64,000 nucleotides of DNA from Aradus depressus (taxonomy: Eukaryota > Arthropoda > Insecta > Hemiptera > Aradidae). Location: NCBI GenBank assembly GCA_963662175.1, contig OY759221.1:28197027-28261026 (forward strand), in the 5' to 3' direction. Below, piece after piece: positions 1 to 10,180 of this stretch. The notes beneath the pieces were generated by a model. The model was given only the letters and a program-made list of their open reading frames with translations, made no database searches and had not been told where the DNA came from. Both the position numbers and the translations under genes were made by a program. How positions within the stretch are numbered: position 1 is the first letter of the stretch; each line of letters begins with the position of its first letter.

Positions 1-780
1 ATCGTATGAAATTTGAGCAATCAGTTAATGGAATGTTTATAAATAAAATATTCATTTATTATGAAAGGGGTGTTACTTCTTTATATCTAAAAGTATAAAG
101 AAGTATTAAAATCGTGCGAAAATCCGAGATCGAGGTTTGTACTTGAATATAGTGTGTTAGTGCATGTATGTGATGTTTACAATGACTCCAATCACTGCAG
201 GTGTATTAAATGTATTGACACAAAAATGTATATTTAAATCCAATACTCGATAAGGACGTCATCTATTCAGTGCCACAAATGATGGGGGTCATTTTATACA
301 AAAATCCTAATAATTGCCAATGTAATGATTTACCTATACGAAATTTTTGTGGAACCAGAACTCAATAGAAATAAATATAATAATAAATTCAACCTGTCGA
401 TTACCAACGGAATCAGCCGAAGGGAAGGAATCTGAGAAGGGGGGCTTAGATCAAAAACTCCAATTACTGTTGAGTAACGAATATATCAACATGAAATTTA
501 ATATGATTATGAATCTTATGAGTAAGACACCAATTGATTAGTTTACAGTGAACGAAAACTTTGTTGATTAATTAGCACTGGAGAAGTACAATGTCGGTGA
601 TTAATTCTCACCTCATCGGTGATTCATAAAGTTTTTTTTAGATTGCATTAATTATCTAATGTCAACATTAATGTCCTGTCAGGTGCATTTTATAATTATC
701 GGCGTCAGCAAAAATATTTCTAATAATGCTATTTTTCTGATGATTTCACAACTTCAAACAAATCGCTTAGAAAACAGTTA
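1..780. repeat. Degenerate interspersed repeat (family A and C fragments)
   Basis: No gene is visible. From about 110 there is a fragment reading gcgaaaatccgagatcgag, shared with repeats near 9.6, 35.9 and 58.3 kb (family C). From about 200 to 640 there are family A words: a run near 'atgtattgacacaaaa', 'taattgccaatgtaatg', 'gtaagacaccaattgatta', and a decayed copy of the CGGTGATTCA palindrome. The copy is old and heavily diverged. Confidence 0.5.
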
Positions 781-820
781 TTTTGAGACTCCATTTAATG
801 ATTTTAAATACCAAATGTGA

Positions 821-840
821 GGGGGGGGGGGGGGGGGGGG
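821..840. repeat. Poly-G tract
   Basis: Twenty consecutive G followed by CGGG. Similar G or C runs occur in this window next to a hAT-type element end (34813 onward), so this may be the relic of such an end, but I see no matching terminal repeat here. Confidence 0.8.
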
Positions 841-844
841 CGGG

Positions 845-1535
845 ATTTGAAGGAGAAAGAAGAAAGAAAGAAAATAAATTTTATTTTTCTGGGACCGAGG
901 TCCCCTAAGAATAAATACATATAGAGTATAGAAAAGAAATATAGTATCGGTATGTACAAAGAAATAGATTAATAAATTAGTACTACTTTGGAGAATAACT
1001 AGACAATTATAAATATAGATAAACAAAAGATTAACATGAAAAAACATAAAATTAACAGCTTAATTATGGTGAAAAAAATAAAAGTATCTATATAAATAAA
1101 AGAGAATAAATATATAGAAAAAAAAAAAAATCTATATAAACAAGAAAAAAATAAAATAGATAATAAAAATCGACAGCAAAGTACTGTTTTTTTTTTTTTT
1201 TTTTTTTTCGAAATCCCAGAGCAGAAGCTGAGTCTCAACAGATCGCAGCATGGCAAAATACTGTGATGGTTGATTATAAAAGAGAAGGGAGGATGCCCAG
1301 ACAAGGTTTGAAATAAAATTAATTTTAGAAAGTAGTGGCTAGATAGAAAAGTGTGAAGAGAGAGAAGAAAAAGAAAAATAGTCAAAATAAAATGAAATAA
1401 AAATAAAAAAATAAATAAATGCATGATAAAAATATTTAAATGTGTAAAATGAACAAAAAAGGAATAATAAGGAGGACTAGTAAGGAAGAAGAATCGGCGA
1501 GGAGGATCGTGAACAAGGACTTCATTCGTGCTTCA
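845..1535. other. Purine-rich, low-complexity A/T stretch
   Basis: Dominated by GAAA/AATAAA-type low-complexity sequence with a poly-T run at about 1189-1208. Long antisense frames here are phenylalanine/leucine/isoleucine strings produced by the base composition. I see no gene. Confidence 0.6.
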
Positions 1536-2000
1536 TTAACAAAGTCCTCTGTGAATCACCGGCAATGTACTTGCCCAGTGCGAATTAATCAATTGTTTTC
1601 GTTCTCCCTTCAAACAAAAAATCGAACCTTAGTGCCAAAAATCAATAGTTGACTTATTATAAGGGCTTCTGAATCCTCCCTTTTGTGTCAATACATTCAT
1701 TATATATTCATCTCGGCAGTTATTAGGGTTTTTGAGTTGTGCGCTCCCCCTTTTTTTAGACCGATTTCGGGAAAAATTATTTAGGATGGGGGATTTTGAA
1801 TTTACATATAAAATTTTGTGTCTATACATTAACTACATCGGCAGGTATCTACATCGGTAGTTCAAAGACACACACAGAACCACGGGAAATTTTAATTTTT
1901 TTATTTTTAGAATCAGATTTCAATGAAAACGCAACATCGAATTTCTGACATTACATAACTTCCTTTATACTTTGAACAACTGGGGAAGTATAATTACACA
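1536..2000. repeat. Family A interspersed repeat copy
   Basis: Begins with the diagnostic GTGAATCACCGGCAATGTAC and 'cccagtgcgaattaatcaatt', continues through two 'cggcagttattagggtttt'-type modules (about 1715 and 1840), and ends with 'acataacttcctttatactttg'. The same order of words recurs in at least a dozen places in the window. No coding potential is visible. Confidence 0.7.
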
Positions 2001-2424
2001 TTTTATAATATATTGTCAGTTACGTTTCTGCGTAAGCTGCTGCCCTGAGTCTTGAAAATTCGAAGAATTCTTGGCTTCAACTCTTATTCACTACAGGAAT
2101 ATATTGACTGGATATTGAAAAAAAAAAAAAAAAAGAAAAAAGAAAATTATAAGGAAGTTATGACCAAAACATGGTAATGAAGTTTTGAAGTTTTAATTTA
2201 GTTATGACAGTGTCATTCCGAACTCCGCGGACTAAGGTTCTGTATGAGTTCTTGTTGTGAAATCATAAAAATCTCTTGGGCATGAGCCCGACTCTATTCT
2301 GGGTGTCCTAAATTTTTTTAAATTCCTCAGGTTTAGCTTAGGGTTTTTTTTTTGTTATTTTTTTAATATTTTCAAATTACTTTTTAGAATAGTCATGAAA
2401 AAATATCGAAATTGTGGGTCTATA
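2001..2424. other. Unassigned A/T-rich stretch with a SINE scrap
   Basis: Contains a poly-A run near 2120 and, at about 2272-2315, a short SINE-derived piece ('gcatgagcccgactctattc'). Otherwise I recognise nothing. Confidence 0.4.
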
Positions 2425-2752
2425 GGTTAGGTTTTATGACTCATGCCCGGGCTTTAACTACGAGGTCATATCGCCTACTACCAGAGCGCTCTTTCGTCAC
2501 TCTGGTGGACATGAGCCCGAATCTACTGTGGGAGTCATACATTTTGCCTACCCTAAATTTTTATTCACCTAGTGTAGAGGTCTTTAACGAGTATCTGACA
2601 TCGTACAGACTCGGGCCCATCGCTTAACGTCCCATCTGAAGGACGGCGTGCTTAAGTTTATTTTACCTCCCAGATAAAATAAACTAAGGGCCTCGGTCGG
2701 ATTTCGAACCCACGATCTTAAGCTCAGAAGCCAAGAAGCTACCGGCGCCCTC
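2425..2752 (-). mobile_element. tRNA-derived SINE, nearly full length
   Basis: Reading the minus strand, the copy starts at GAGGGCGCCGGTAGCTTCTT, carries the B box GGTTCGAAATCC, the middle module 'ggacggcgtgcttaag' in complement, and ends in AAAACCTAACC. Its A-box region is damaged by a short deletion compared with the copy at 12494-12839. Confidence 0.85.
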
Positions 2753-2839
2753 TATTTTTTAATGACGAAAAATTCAGATTCTGATTGTACTACTCTCATA
2801 ACGTTAAAAAAAAAAAGTGGTTTTCCGCATTGAGACTGT

Positions 2840-3180
2840 GTGTGTGTCTGTCTATAGAATTAAAATGCAATTTTACATGTGAATCCACAACTCCATACGG
2901 AAGAAATCTATACATTTTCGAATCGGCCAAAAGGACAGGTAGATTAATGGGGAGCTTAACTTAAAACCCGTAATAAATGCCGATGTAATGAATGTATCGA
3001 TACGAAATTTTATATGTAAATTCAAGACCACCTAAGGACGGCATATATTAATTTTCTGAAGGGAAAGAGGTGACCAAGGGAAAGGGCTCAACTCAAAAAT
3101 CCTAATAACTGCCAATGTAATGAATGTATCGATACGAAATTTTGTACGAAGATTATAATGTCATTGTGTAAGTCAATTAT
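2840..3180. repeat. Family A interspersed repeat copy
   Basis: Two successive modules, each carrying 'gccgatgtaatgaatgtatc' or 'gccaatgtaatgaatgtatc' followed by 'gatacgaaattttatatg' or 'gatacgaaattttgtacg', show the internal duplication typical of family A. No gene. Confidence 0.65.
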
Positions 3181-3493
3181 TGGTATATATAAAAAAAAAT
3201 AGTAACCATTAAATAAGTTGATTAGTTTTTGAGTTATACTATTTCAGGAACATTCTTGATTTGAGAACAGTATAATGTTCACTTGATGAAGGTTGAAACA
3301 AACAAATAGATTGGCCTTCGGTTTCCCAATTTATATTATTTTTTTTTTTAACTTTCCGTCATTAAGGCATAATCAAAACTTTTGTGATATAATAAAAAAA
3401 ATTTCAGAACCCAATAATGGTAAGTCCATCATTGATTATTAGCCAAAATTATATTGGTTTTAGAGGGAAAGCGAAAATTTATTTTTCCTTGAG
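3181..3493. other. Unassigned intergenic stretch
   Basis: A/T-rich sequence between a family A copy and a hAT MITE. I see no frame, motif or repeat that I can name. Confidence 0.4.
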
Positions 3494-4474
3494 TTAATGG
3501 TCTCAAAAAAATTACGATACTTTTAGTCACAAGTAGTATCGAATAAAACTTTCGATACTACTCAAGTACTATACATACTTGTATCGATTGAATCGAGTAG
3601 TTCGTTATAATTAATTTTAAAAATGTATAAATCTATATAGTTATTAATAAAAATAGTATCGATTAAATCGAGTACTTTGTTATAATTAATTTTAAACCAT
3701 GTATAATATATATACCTATATAATAGTAGTAAAAAAATATATAAAATTTGAAAGGTATAAATGAGATATTGTATTGGGCATAAGAAACGAATAAATAAAA
3801 TCGAATAGGATAAAATTATATTATTAAAAACATACTGAAAATAATAATAAAACCTTGGGAAATAAACATACAATTTATTTTACTAAGGATATAAAACTAC
3901 TGGAGACTATTCGTATTACCACAATACTTCACTTCTTTAAATATGTCGCTGAGATCGAAACGTTCTTAGTGTAATAATTCCACATTTTCGACGTAGGACG
4001 AGGCATTATATATTGTAATTGACAAAATGGAATGTAAAAATAAAATAAAATGCTGAAATCGTAATCACATTCATACGGTTATGTTCAAAATCAAACAAAC
4101 TTATATCTTCATAAACGATAAACCATTTAATGTAAATAAGGTAAGAAATAAGGACGCATCGTGAAGACTGCATGATCACATCACACATGAGGTTATTACC
4201 ATATTTATCATTTGTCCATGGACCGTAATTTGAGTTCAGTATTTTATTGCAACAACAAATAAAAGAAAATTGCAAGAAATTAAACGGTGAACGATTTTGA
4301 TGAATTGAAAAATTTGTATAATTTTTTTTTATTGTTGAAATTTGGAACGAGTACTTTGAATCGATATAAGTAATATCTATTCGATACCTACTTGGTATCG
4401 AAAGGAAAGTTTCGATACCAAAGTACTTGGTATCGACCAAAAATATCGATACTTTTTATATCGATATATCCCTA
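3494..4474. mobile_element. hAT-type MITE, decayed copy
   Basis: This is a diverged relative of the MITEs at 22875-23809, 29053-29988 and 45730-46699. Shared landmarks are 'agtagtatcgaataaaactt' near the left end, the middle 'tcataaacgataaaccattt', and a right end with repeated TATCGATA words closing in ATCCCTA. The left terminus is too mutated to place exactly, and I could not confirm an 8-bp TSD. The long antisense frames inside it are by-products of A/T richness. Confidence 0.75.
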
Positions 4475-4758
4475 CCCATATCGCCATACCGACCCCACGA
4501 CCAGTTACCTCTCTAACGTCTGCGAATGGTCTCTCATTAAAATCGTACTGGAACAAACCTTTGCTTACAGTTTTCATTTATCTTATATTTTCCAGAATAC
4601 ATTTTACAAAGTTCATTTATTTTTTTTTTTCTCCGGAAACCTAGTCTAAAAGATATGTAGAAGGGAAAAGGGTGCCATCCCTTCTCCCTCGCAGGTTGTT
4701 AAAATTTCCGGTGGTAAGTGGAGGAAGGAGAGACATGCGCGTCGGATAAGTACGGGGA

Positions 4759-4887
4759 ATGCAAGCAGGCGGTCAGTCCGAAGAAAGCTCCCCACGAGAG
4801 AGAATGTCGAAACCCAGACCCTACCGCCTCACTAATTTCGTGACGAGAGCTGACACTGTTGACAATCTACATACCAAGGCGAAATTG
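4759..4887 (+). CDS. Possible first coding exon of an unrecognised gene
   Basis: The sequence from 4640 to 4890 is less A/T-rich than its surroundings and matches no repeat family here. An open frame starts at ATG 4759, with a second in-frame ATG at 4804. The 28 codons from the second ATG read MSKPRPYRLT and end NLHTKAKL. They are followed directly, in phase 0, by GTAAGT at 4888, a strong splice-donor match, and the frame runs into A/T-rich sequence after it. I do not recognise the peptide. Alternatives are a chance frame or an unknown transposon exon. No downstream exon could be assigned. Confidence 0.35.
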
Positions 4888-5070
4888 GTAAGTTACGTAT
4901 TATTCACTACGTGCTCAATCTTCAACAAAAACACTATTCTTTGATAAACTTCTTTGTTTTTTTTTAAATTGAAAAAAAAAAATATGATTTTAAATATTTT
5001 TTTTTTTAGAAAAAATGCAGATGTCATTTGAAAATGATGAAAAGTATGGTCGTATGCATTTTCAACAATA
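4888..5070. other. A/T-rich stretch following the putative splice donor
   Basis: If the upstream frame is an exon, this is the start of its intron. It holds T and A homopolymer runs and nothing else that I can name. Confidence 0.3.
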
Positions 5071-5370
5071 ATAAAGAACAACAATTCGTTGGTGAATCAT
5101 CGGTGTTGTACTTCTTCACAACGAATTAATCAATGAAGTTTTTTTTCTCAAAAACCAATCGACCAAACGGGCTCAAAATCTATAGTTGACACATCCTCCA
5201 TTTGTGTCGATCACATTACCAGATATTAGGCCCCCCTCTTTTGATCCATCACTTGCTTTCGGTTGATTTCGCGAAAAATTAATAGATACCATCTTATGGG
5301 ATTTTGAATTTAGATACAAAATTCATGTTGGTAAATTCATTATATCGGCAGTTATTTCGATCCCACTGGA
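5071..5370. repeat. Family A interspersed repeat copy
   Basis: Starts at the 'gttggtgaatcatcggtg' palindrome region and continues with 'gtacttcttcacaacgaatt' and 'ccaatcgaccaaacgggctc', ending near 'tatatcggcagttatttcg'. Confidence 0.65.
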
Positions 5371-5392
5371 AATTAGTACATTAGTTAGTTAC

Positions 5393-5717
5393 TATGACTC
5401 ATGCCCGGGCATTAACTACGAGGTCATATCGCCTACTACCAGAGCGCTCTTTCGTCACTCTAGTGGACATGAGCCCAGCTCTACTGTGGGAGTCCTAAAT
5501 TTTGCCTATCCCAAGTTTTTATTCACCTAGGGACAGGGGTCTTTAACGAGTACCTGACACCTTATAGGCTGGGGACCATCTTAACGTCCCATCCGAAGGA
5601 CGGCGTGTTTAAGTTTATTTTACCTCCCAGATAAAATAAACTAAGGGCCTCGGTTTCGGACCCGCGATCTTGAGCTCAGTAAGCAAGCACGCATACCACT
5701 GAGTCACTGGCGCCCTC
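5393..5717 (-). mobile_element. tRNA-derived SINE
   Basis: On the minus strand the copy runs from GAGGGCGCCAGTGACTCAGT to GGGCATGAGTCATA. The A box is mutated, the B-box region has lost bases, and the CCTAA tail is replaced by 'gtaactaactaa'. This is probably an older copy. Confidence 0.8.
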
Positions 5718-6066
5718 TATAGAGAACTCCATCGTGACTAGAGACATTAAACAGACAAATTAATAATAATAATAATAATATCGTAATAATAACATAAATA
5801 TGAGATATGATCATTTAAAAAAATTTATGAAGATCAATAAAAAAGAACATTTATTTAATTACTATCAAAAAATAGCCACCTTCTTACCATTATATTAATA
5901 ATTTTTTACTCATTTAGAACAATGATTTTATTATAATTGATAGATTTATTATGTATTTAATGGTCGGTCGGTGAAGCCTGAAGTTGAGGAGAAACCATTG
6001 TCAAATGATTCCTCAAACAAGGTCTGTTAAATACAATTTTGTTTCGGTAACTAAATTTGTATTTTT
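5718..6066. other. A/T-rich stretch with a TAA microsatellite
   Basis: Contains a short (TAA)n array at about 5761-5779. No gene or named repeat is visible. Confidence 0.5.
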
Positions 6067-6146
6067 CCCAGATAAAATAAACTAAGGGCCTCTGTCGGGT
6101 TTCGAACCCACGACCTTGAGCTCAGAAGGCAAGCACGCATACCACT
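6067..6146 (-). mobile_element. SINE fragment (tRNA-like head)
   Basis: Only the head of the SINE is left: 'gataaaataaactaagggcc', the B box in complement (GGTTTCGAACC), and 'aagcacgcataccact'. It is cut off before the A box is complete. Confidence 0.75.
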
Positions 6147-6700
6147 AATAAGTGTCGTTCTTATGGGGTTTTGAACCAGTCAATACATTCATTAAAACGG
6201 CAGTTATTATAATTTTTGTGTTAAATCCCCCCTCCCCCCAATTCCCTCTTTCCATTTGGTTGAAAATCAATTCAGATACATTGATTCTATCAAGAATTAT
6301 CGTCACACACAGTCTGGCAGCAATTATAATTTTTTTAATTTTTGGTATAAGGCGGTCAGAAAAGATGAATTACGGAGAAAACTGAACATCGCATTTTTGA
6401 CAGATTGCATAATTATACTTTGAACTGCGAAAATAAAAATGCTAAACTGACATATTCGCAACTGTGAAGTGCACAGAAACAGTTTTGAAGCAGATAGTAA
6501 ACAGATCAAAATAGTGAATATGGGGCTCAACTAGTAGTAGTTATTTCGAATTATACATCGACACAAAATTTCGTATGACGATTCAGAAGTTCCTATTTAA
6601 GTCAACTATTGATTTTTTGGAGGGAGAGCAAAAACCTAATTTGAATAATTTGTGCTGGGGAAGTACATAGCCGGTGATTCACCGACAACTTTTTTTAAGT
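6147..6700. repeat. Family A interspersed repeat copy
   Basis: Holds 'acggcagttattataatttt', 'gcacagaaacagttttg', and closes with the other terminus 'gctggggaagtacatagccg' followed by the GTGATTCACCGAC palindrome. The copy shows that the palindrome lies at one end of the family. Confidence 0.65.
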
Positions 6701-6734
6701 ATCATCCAGCAAATAATTACAACAACGAGATAGT

Positions 6735-6890
6735 CTTTCTAACTCTTGTCCGTCTTCCTCTGAGTTCCTCTGAATTACCAGATCTTGTGAGTTCCAAAGA
6801 TAAGAGTCGGTGGCTGTGTGCATCACCATTAATGATTGTTTAAATAGTGCACTATGATGACGGCGATAGACCTAAAAATAATAGCCCTTT
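6735..6890. repeat. Short duplicated segment, copy 1
   Basis: A stretch of about 140 bp with 'ctcttgtccgtcttcctctg', 'agataagagtcggtgg' and 'gcactatgatgacggcgatag' recurs at 7573-7685. Neither copy has a frame or a recognisable terminus. Confidence 0.7.
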
Positions 6891-7112
6891 TGCCTACCCT
6901 AAATTTTTATCCACCTAGGGCAGGGGTCTTTAACGAGTACCTGACATCGTACAGGCTCGGGACCATCGCTTAATCGTCCCATCCGAAGGACGGCGTGCTT
7001 AATTTTATTTTACCTCCCAGATATAATAAACTAAGGGCCTAGGTCAATTTTCGAACCCACATTCTTGAGCTCAGAAGGCAAGCACACATACCACTGAGCT
7101 ACCGGCGCCCTC
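6891..7112 (-). mobile_element. SINE, 3'-truncated copy
   Basis: The minus-strand copy begins at GAGGGCGCCGGTAGCTCAGT, keeps the A box TAGCTCAGTGG, and stops at the 'agggtaggca' module, lacking the last third and the CCTAA tail. Confidence 0.85.
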
Positions 7113-7570
7113 CAAACAGTTTTATTTGTTGGCTTATTTTATTTTTATTCATTTGTTAAATCAACATTATTTTCGTTGTTAGGAACATCAGAAATCACTA
7201 CATTTGATTTCAAAGTAGAGACAATAGGCCTATGGTAAGAGAAATGTAGGTTTTTGAATGCGAGAGAATTGAGAGAGAAAAAGAGACGCTGTTTATGACG
7301 CCAGCAACGCTAAGCAGGCCTACACTCACGTTTGTGATTCATTATCATTAGATTGGGTATTAATATGAAAATGTTGTTCCTCCGAACATGATGATTTCTC
7401 AACTTAACTTCCCCTTTCTGGACGACGGTGGACCATTATTCCCTGTTTCAGAGACTGTATCCACTGTCTGTCATGATTTTAGGGTTCACTTACAAATTAA
7501 CAAAATGTGAACTCGTAAGTTCACATTAATAATTTTTTTACTTTATTTCATTTTAAACGTATTATACGTA
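7113..7570 (-). repeat. Element B, copy 1 (duplicated 460-bp sequence)
   Basis: Nearly the whole stretch recurs at 10181-10650 in the same orientation. Shared words are 'tgttaaatcaacattatttt', 'atgacgccagcaacgctaag' and 'aaacgtattatacgta'. On the minus strand the other copy encodes a 33-codon frame; in this copy that frame is broken. The source element is unknown. Confidence 0.7.
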
Positions 7571-7572
7571 CT

Positions 7573-7685
7573 CTTGTCCGTCTTCCTGACTAGTTCCTCT
7601 GAATCACTAGATCTTGTGAGTTTCAAAGATAAGAGTCGGTGATATAAGTCGGTGCACTATGATGACGGCGATAGACCCAAGAATA
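7573..7685. repeat. Short duplicated segment, copy 2
   Basis: Matches 6735-6890 ('ctcttgtccgtcttcctgac', 'gcactatgatgacggcgata') with an internal deletion. Confidence 0.7.
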
Positions 7686-8567
7686 TTATGAACAGATTTT
7701 GTGGGAGTTTTAAGTTACACCACATTCATCTTTTGACTAAGATAACACATTTTTGAAACAGGGGGATGGATGCTGTACTGTATTTATTGAAGTTCATACC
7801 AAATTCTAATAGAAAATATATATTAGTATATACAAATATATATACAGTAGAGTCCCGATAATCCGGACATTCGGTTAATCCGGACGGGAAACTAATTAAG
7901 ATTTAGTAAACTAAAAATTTAATTTAGCGAGCGCTAAGTATGAAAATAATTCAAAGAGAGGGTTTGACTACTGACCTCGAGGCGCCACAAATTAGTACGA
8001 CAAAACGACGTCGGTCCTCTTTAAAGCTAAAAAAATCATTACGGACTTATTTAAGTGAGTCTGCAAATATTATTCTTATTTTCATTACGTATTGTACATT
8101 ATAGTCCTGTTCAGAATTTAACAATATTTCATTGTGGAATAGACAATATTTCAAAGATAAGTTTGTTTTATTTATGTATTACAAGTTCCACAATATGTCC
8201 ACGTTCTTCAAATTAGAAGTTGAAAGCTGTTAACTTTTTCATGTTCGTCTTCTTCTATTTTGTGTTCTCAGCAGAATCAATTTATTTGGCATTAAGATAT
8301 CAGGCAATGAAGCTTTCCATTTGAAAATTAGATGAACAATCGGAGAGTGGAAATGTTTGCCCCAATTACGTCGGTAAAACACCAGACAATAATGAAGGAA
8401 ATTATTTTCTTCATTACTCTGACAAATTAATTCCTAAAAAGCGTAATAGAAAAAAATACATGATGTTGTCATAACAGGACTTTCTTATACCAACCACTTT
8501 TGTACAGGTCACAGATCTTCTCAAATTCATAATTAATAATAAGTAACATATTAAATATTATAGTTTA
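7686..8567. other. Mostly unassigned; contains one pogo/Tigger-like terminus
   Basis: At 7852-7892 a terminus reads CAGTAGAGTCCCGATAATCC, followed by a second 'ttaatccggac', the doubled arrangement seen in pogo/Tigger inverted repeats, preceded by TA. I could not find its partner end. At about 8465-8540 there is one arm of the MITE described at 58460-58672. The remainder is A/T-rich with nothing recognised. Confidence 0.5.
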
Positions 8568-8644
8568 GAGCTCAAGATCGTGGGTTCGAAACCCGACCGA
8601 GGCCTTTTATTTTATTTTATTTGGGAGGTAAAATAAACTTAAGC
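8568..8644 (+). mobile_element. SINE fragment
   Basis: Begins at 'gagctcaagatcgtggg', contains a B box (GGTTCGAAACC) and 'ggaggtaaaataaacttaag', then stops. Confidence 0.75.
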
Positions 8645-8760
8645 TTATTTACTGACTCCTCTAAACCCCCACTCCTTTGCCTGATGATGCTGAAAACCAC
8701 TAGACCTTACCTATGGACTTACAGAGTCAACCCTAGTGTGAAATTTTAAATAAATATTAG

Positions 8761-9050
8761 TTCGAAACTCGGCCGAGGCCCTTAGTTTATTTTATCTGGG
8801 ATGTAAATTAAACTTAGGCATACCATCTTTCGGATGGGACGTTAAGCGATGGTCCCGAGCCTGTACGATGTCAGGTACTCGTTAAAGATCCATACCCTAG
8901 GTGAATAAAAATTTAGGGTAGGCAAAATTTAGGACTCCCACAGTAGAGTCGGGCTCATGTCCACCAGAGTGACGAAAGAGCGCTCTGGTAGTAGGCGATA
9001 TGACCTCGTAGTTAAAGCCCGGGCATGAGTCATAAAACCTAACCTAACCT
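8761..9050 (+). mobile_element. SINE, 5'-truncated copy with CCTAA tail
   Basis: Starts within the B-box region, keeps the middle and the right end, and finishes in AAAACCTAACCTAACCT. 5' truncation with an intact tail is the pattern expected of target-primed reverse transcription. Confidence 0.85.
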
Positions 9051-9109
9051 TAAATTTAACATTAATATTATTAATTAAACATTAGTTTGAAATACTCCCT
9101 ATGGAAATT

Positions 9110-9620
9110 TATTTTACATTTTTGGCGCGCTATAACTTCGTTTGTATTGATCCTATCTCAAATCAAAGAAAATTTATTTTGTTGGAAATGTAATAAGGAT
9201 CATTTTTGTTAAGAATTAATTTTTCGGTATGACTGAGGGTTTTTGCGTGAAACAAGAAAATATCTAAAAAAATGGGTTTCAATACAATTTAAGATGGTTT
9301 TCAAATATCGCAAACCGGGTGCCCTTTAATAAAACCTTCAAATAAACTGCTTTTAAAGTTTCTCTATAATTTTTATTTGAAGATATTTTCGATTAGGTCA
9401 TACATTTAAGCGGTATTTTGGTACTTGAGCCCTGAAGTTAAGTGGTCTCAATTTTCATCCAATCAATTTGGATCAGATCTAAGTTAGCATGGCGGACTTT
9501 TTCATTTCAAATTTAACTTTCATAGCTACAATGAATCACATATACACAGACATCATTGTGAAAACGTTCAAAACGTATTCAGGAGACCTTGAAACGTGAA
9601 ATTCCGTTGAAAACTCGATC
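9110..9620. repeat. Family C interspersed repeat
   Basis: Matches 58740-59290 along its length: 'tgatcctatctcaaatc', 'taagaattaatttttcg', 'caaaccgggtgccc' versus 'caaaccggacgacc', and the end 'ttgaaaactcgatctcgg'. A reversed partial copy is at 35850-36120. No coding frame is visible; the family is not one I can name. Confidence 0.7.
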
Positions 9621-9710
9621 TCGGATTTTCACGACTCGAAGGACGGTGTACTCAAGGTTTTTACCTCCTAGTCATAACTCGTGTTGTTACAGTATATCAC
9701 AGCGTGTGTG

Positions 9711-9983
9711 TCAGAGGTCATTAAGAACCTCTGAGACACACTTCTTAGAAGTACGTGTTCCAAATATATTGAAAGTGTCAGTTCCGTCAAGAGGTCGTCG
9801 TCCCACGTCGCTGATCAATCCCCGAAGCCGATGCACATTTTTGAAAGTTAATACACCAATAAAAGAGAAATCTTCCAGAGATGAGATTCCTAAATACCTA
9901 CAGTGTTGCACACTGTCAGCTGCGTATGCTTGTAGTTCCTGCTTTCGTTGGAGCTTTAGTCTGCCTGTAGATCGCAGATAGAC
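9711..9983 (-). CDS. Unrecognised minus-strand open frame, possible exon
   Basis: Between an upstream stop and a TGA near 9711 the minus strand stays open for about 90 codons. The mid part reads RYLGISSLEDFSFIGVLTF and the end CVSEVLNDL. The leucine spacing is loosely like a leucine-rich repeat, but I cannot assign a family. A possible splice acceptor, TCTACAG, lies about 20 bases inside the open stretch. The sequence is less A/T-rich than its flanks. The overlapping 130-codon plus-strand frame is the less likely one, since it is rich in serine, arginine and cysteine. It may be a host exon, a processed fragment or chance. Confidence 0.25.
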   Translation of the reverse strand, partial: VYLRSTGRLKLQRKQELQAYAADSVQHCRYLGISSLEDFSFIGVLTFKNVHRLRGLISDVGRRPLDGTDTFNIFGTRTSKKCVSEVLNDL

Positions 9984-10180
9984 AGTTTAGGAGGATTCAC
10001 TTCAAAACTTAAACTATAATACGAAAGCCCCCTCCTTGTTATATATGTATAAACAAAAAAATATATAGAGTGTGCTTGGATCAGAGGCCAAAAGTGAAAC
10101 TTCTTTCACTTTTTTGTTTTTTTGACCCATAAATATTATTTTTATGTTGTATGGGATTTATCAATTAACATTTTAGGTGC
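9984..10180. other. Unassigned
   Basis: A/T-rich sequence without a recognised feature. Confidence 0.3.

Noticed and set aside
999..1424. 141-codon minus-strand protein
   Set aside because: F/L/I/S-rich translation of A- and G-rich low-complexity DNA; no domain.
4006..4440. 144-codon minus-strand gene
   Set aside because: Lies entirely inside the A/T-rich hAT MITE; equivalent frames in other copies are not conserved.
9589..9981. 130-codon plus-strand gene
   Set aside because: Begins inside family C, is rich in R/S/C, and has the opposite strand open with more natural composition.
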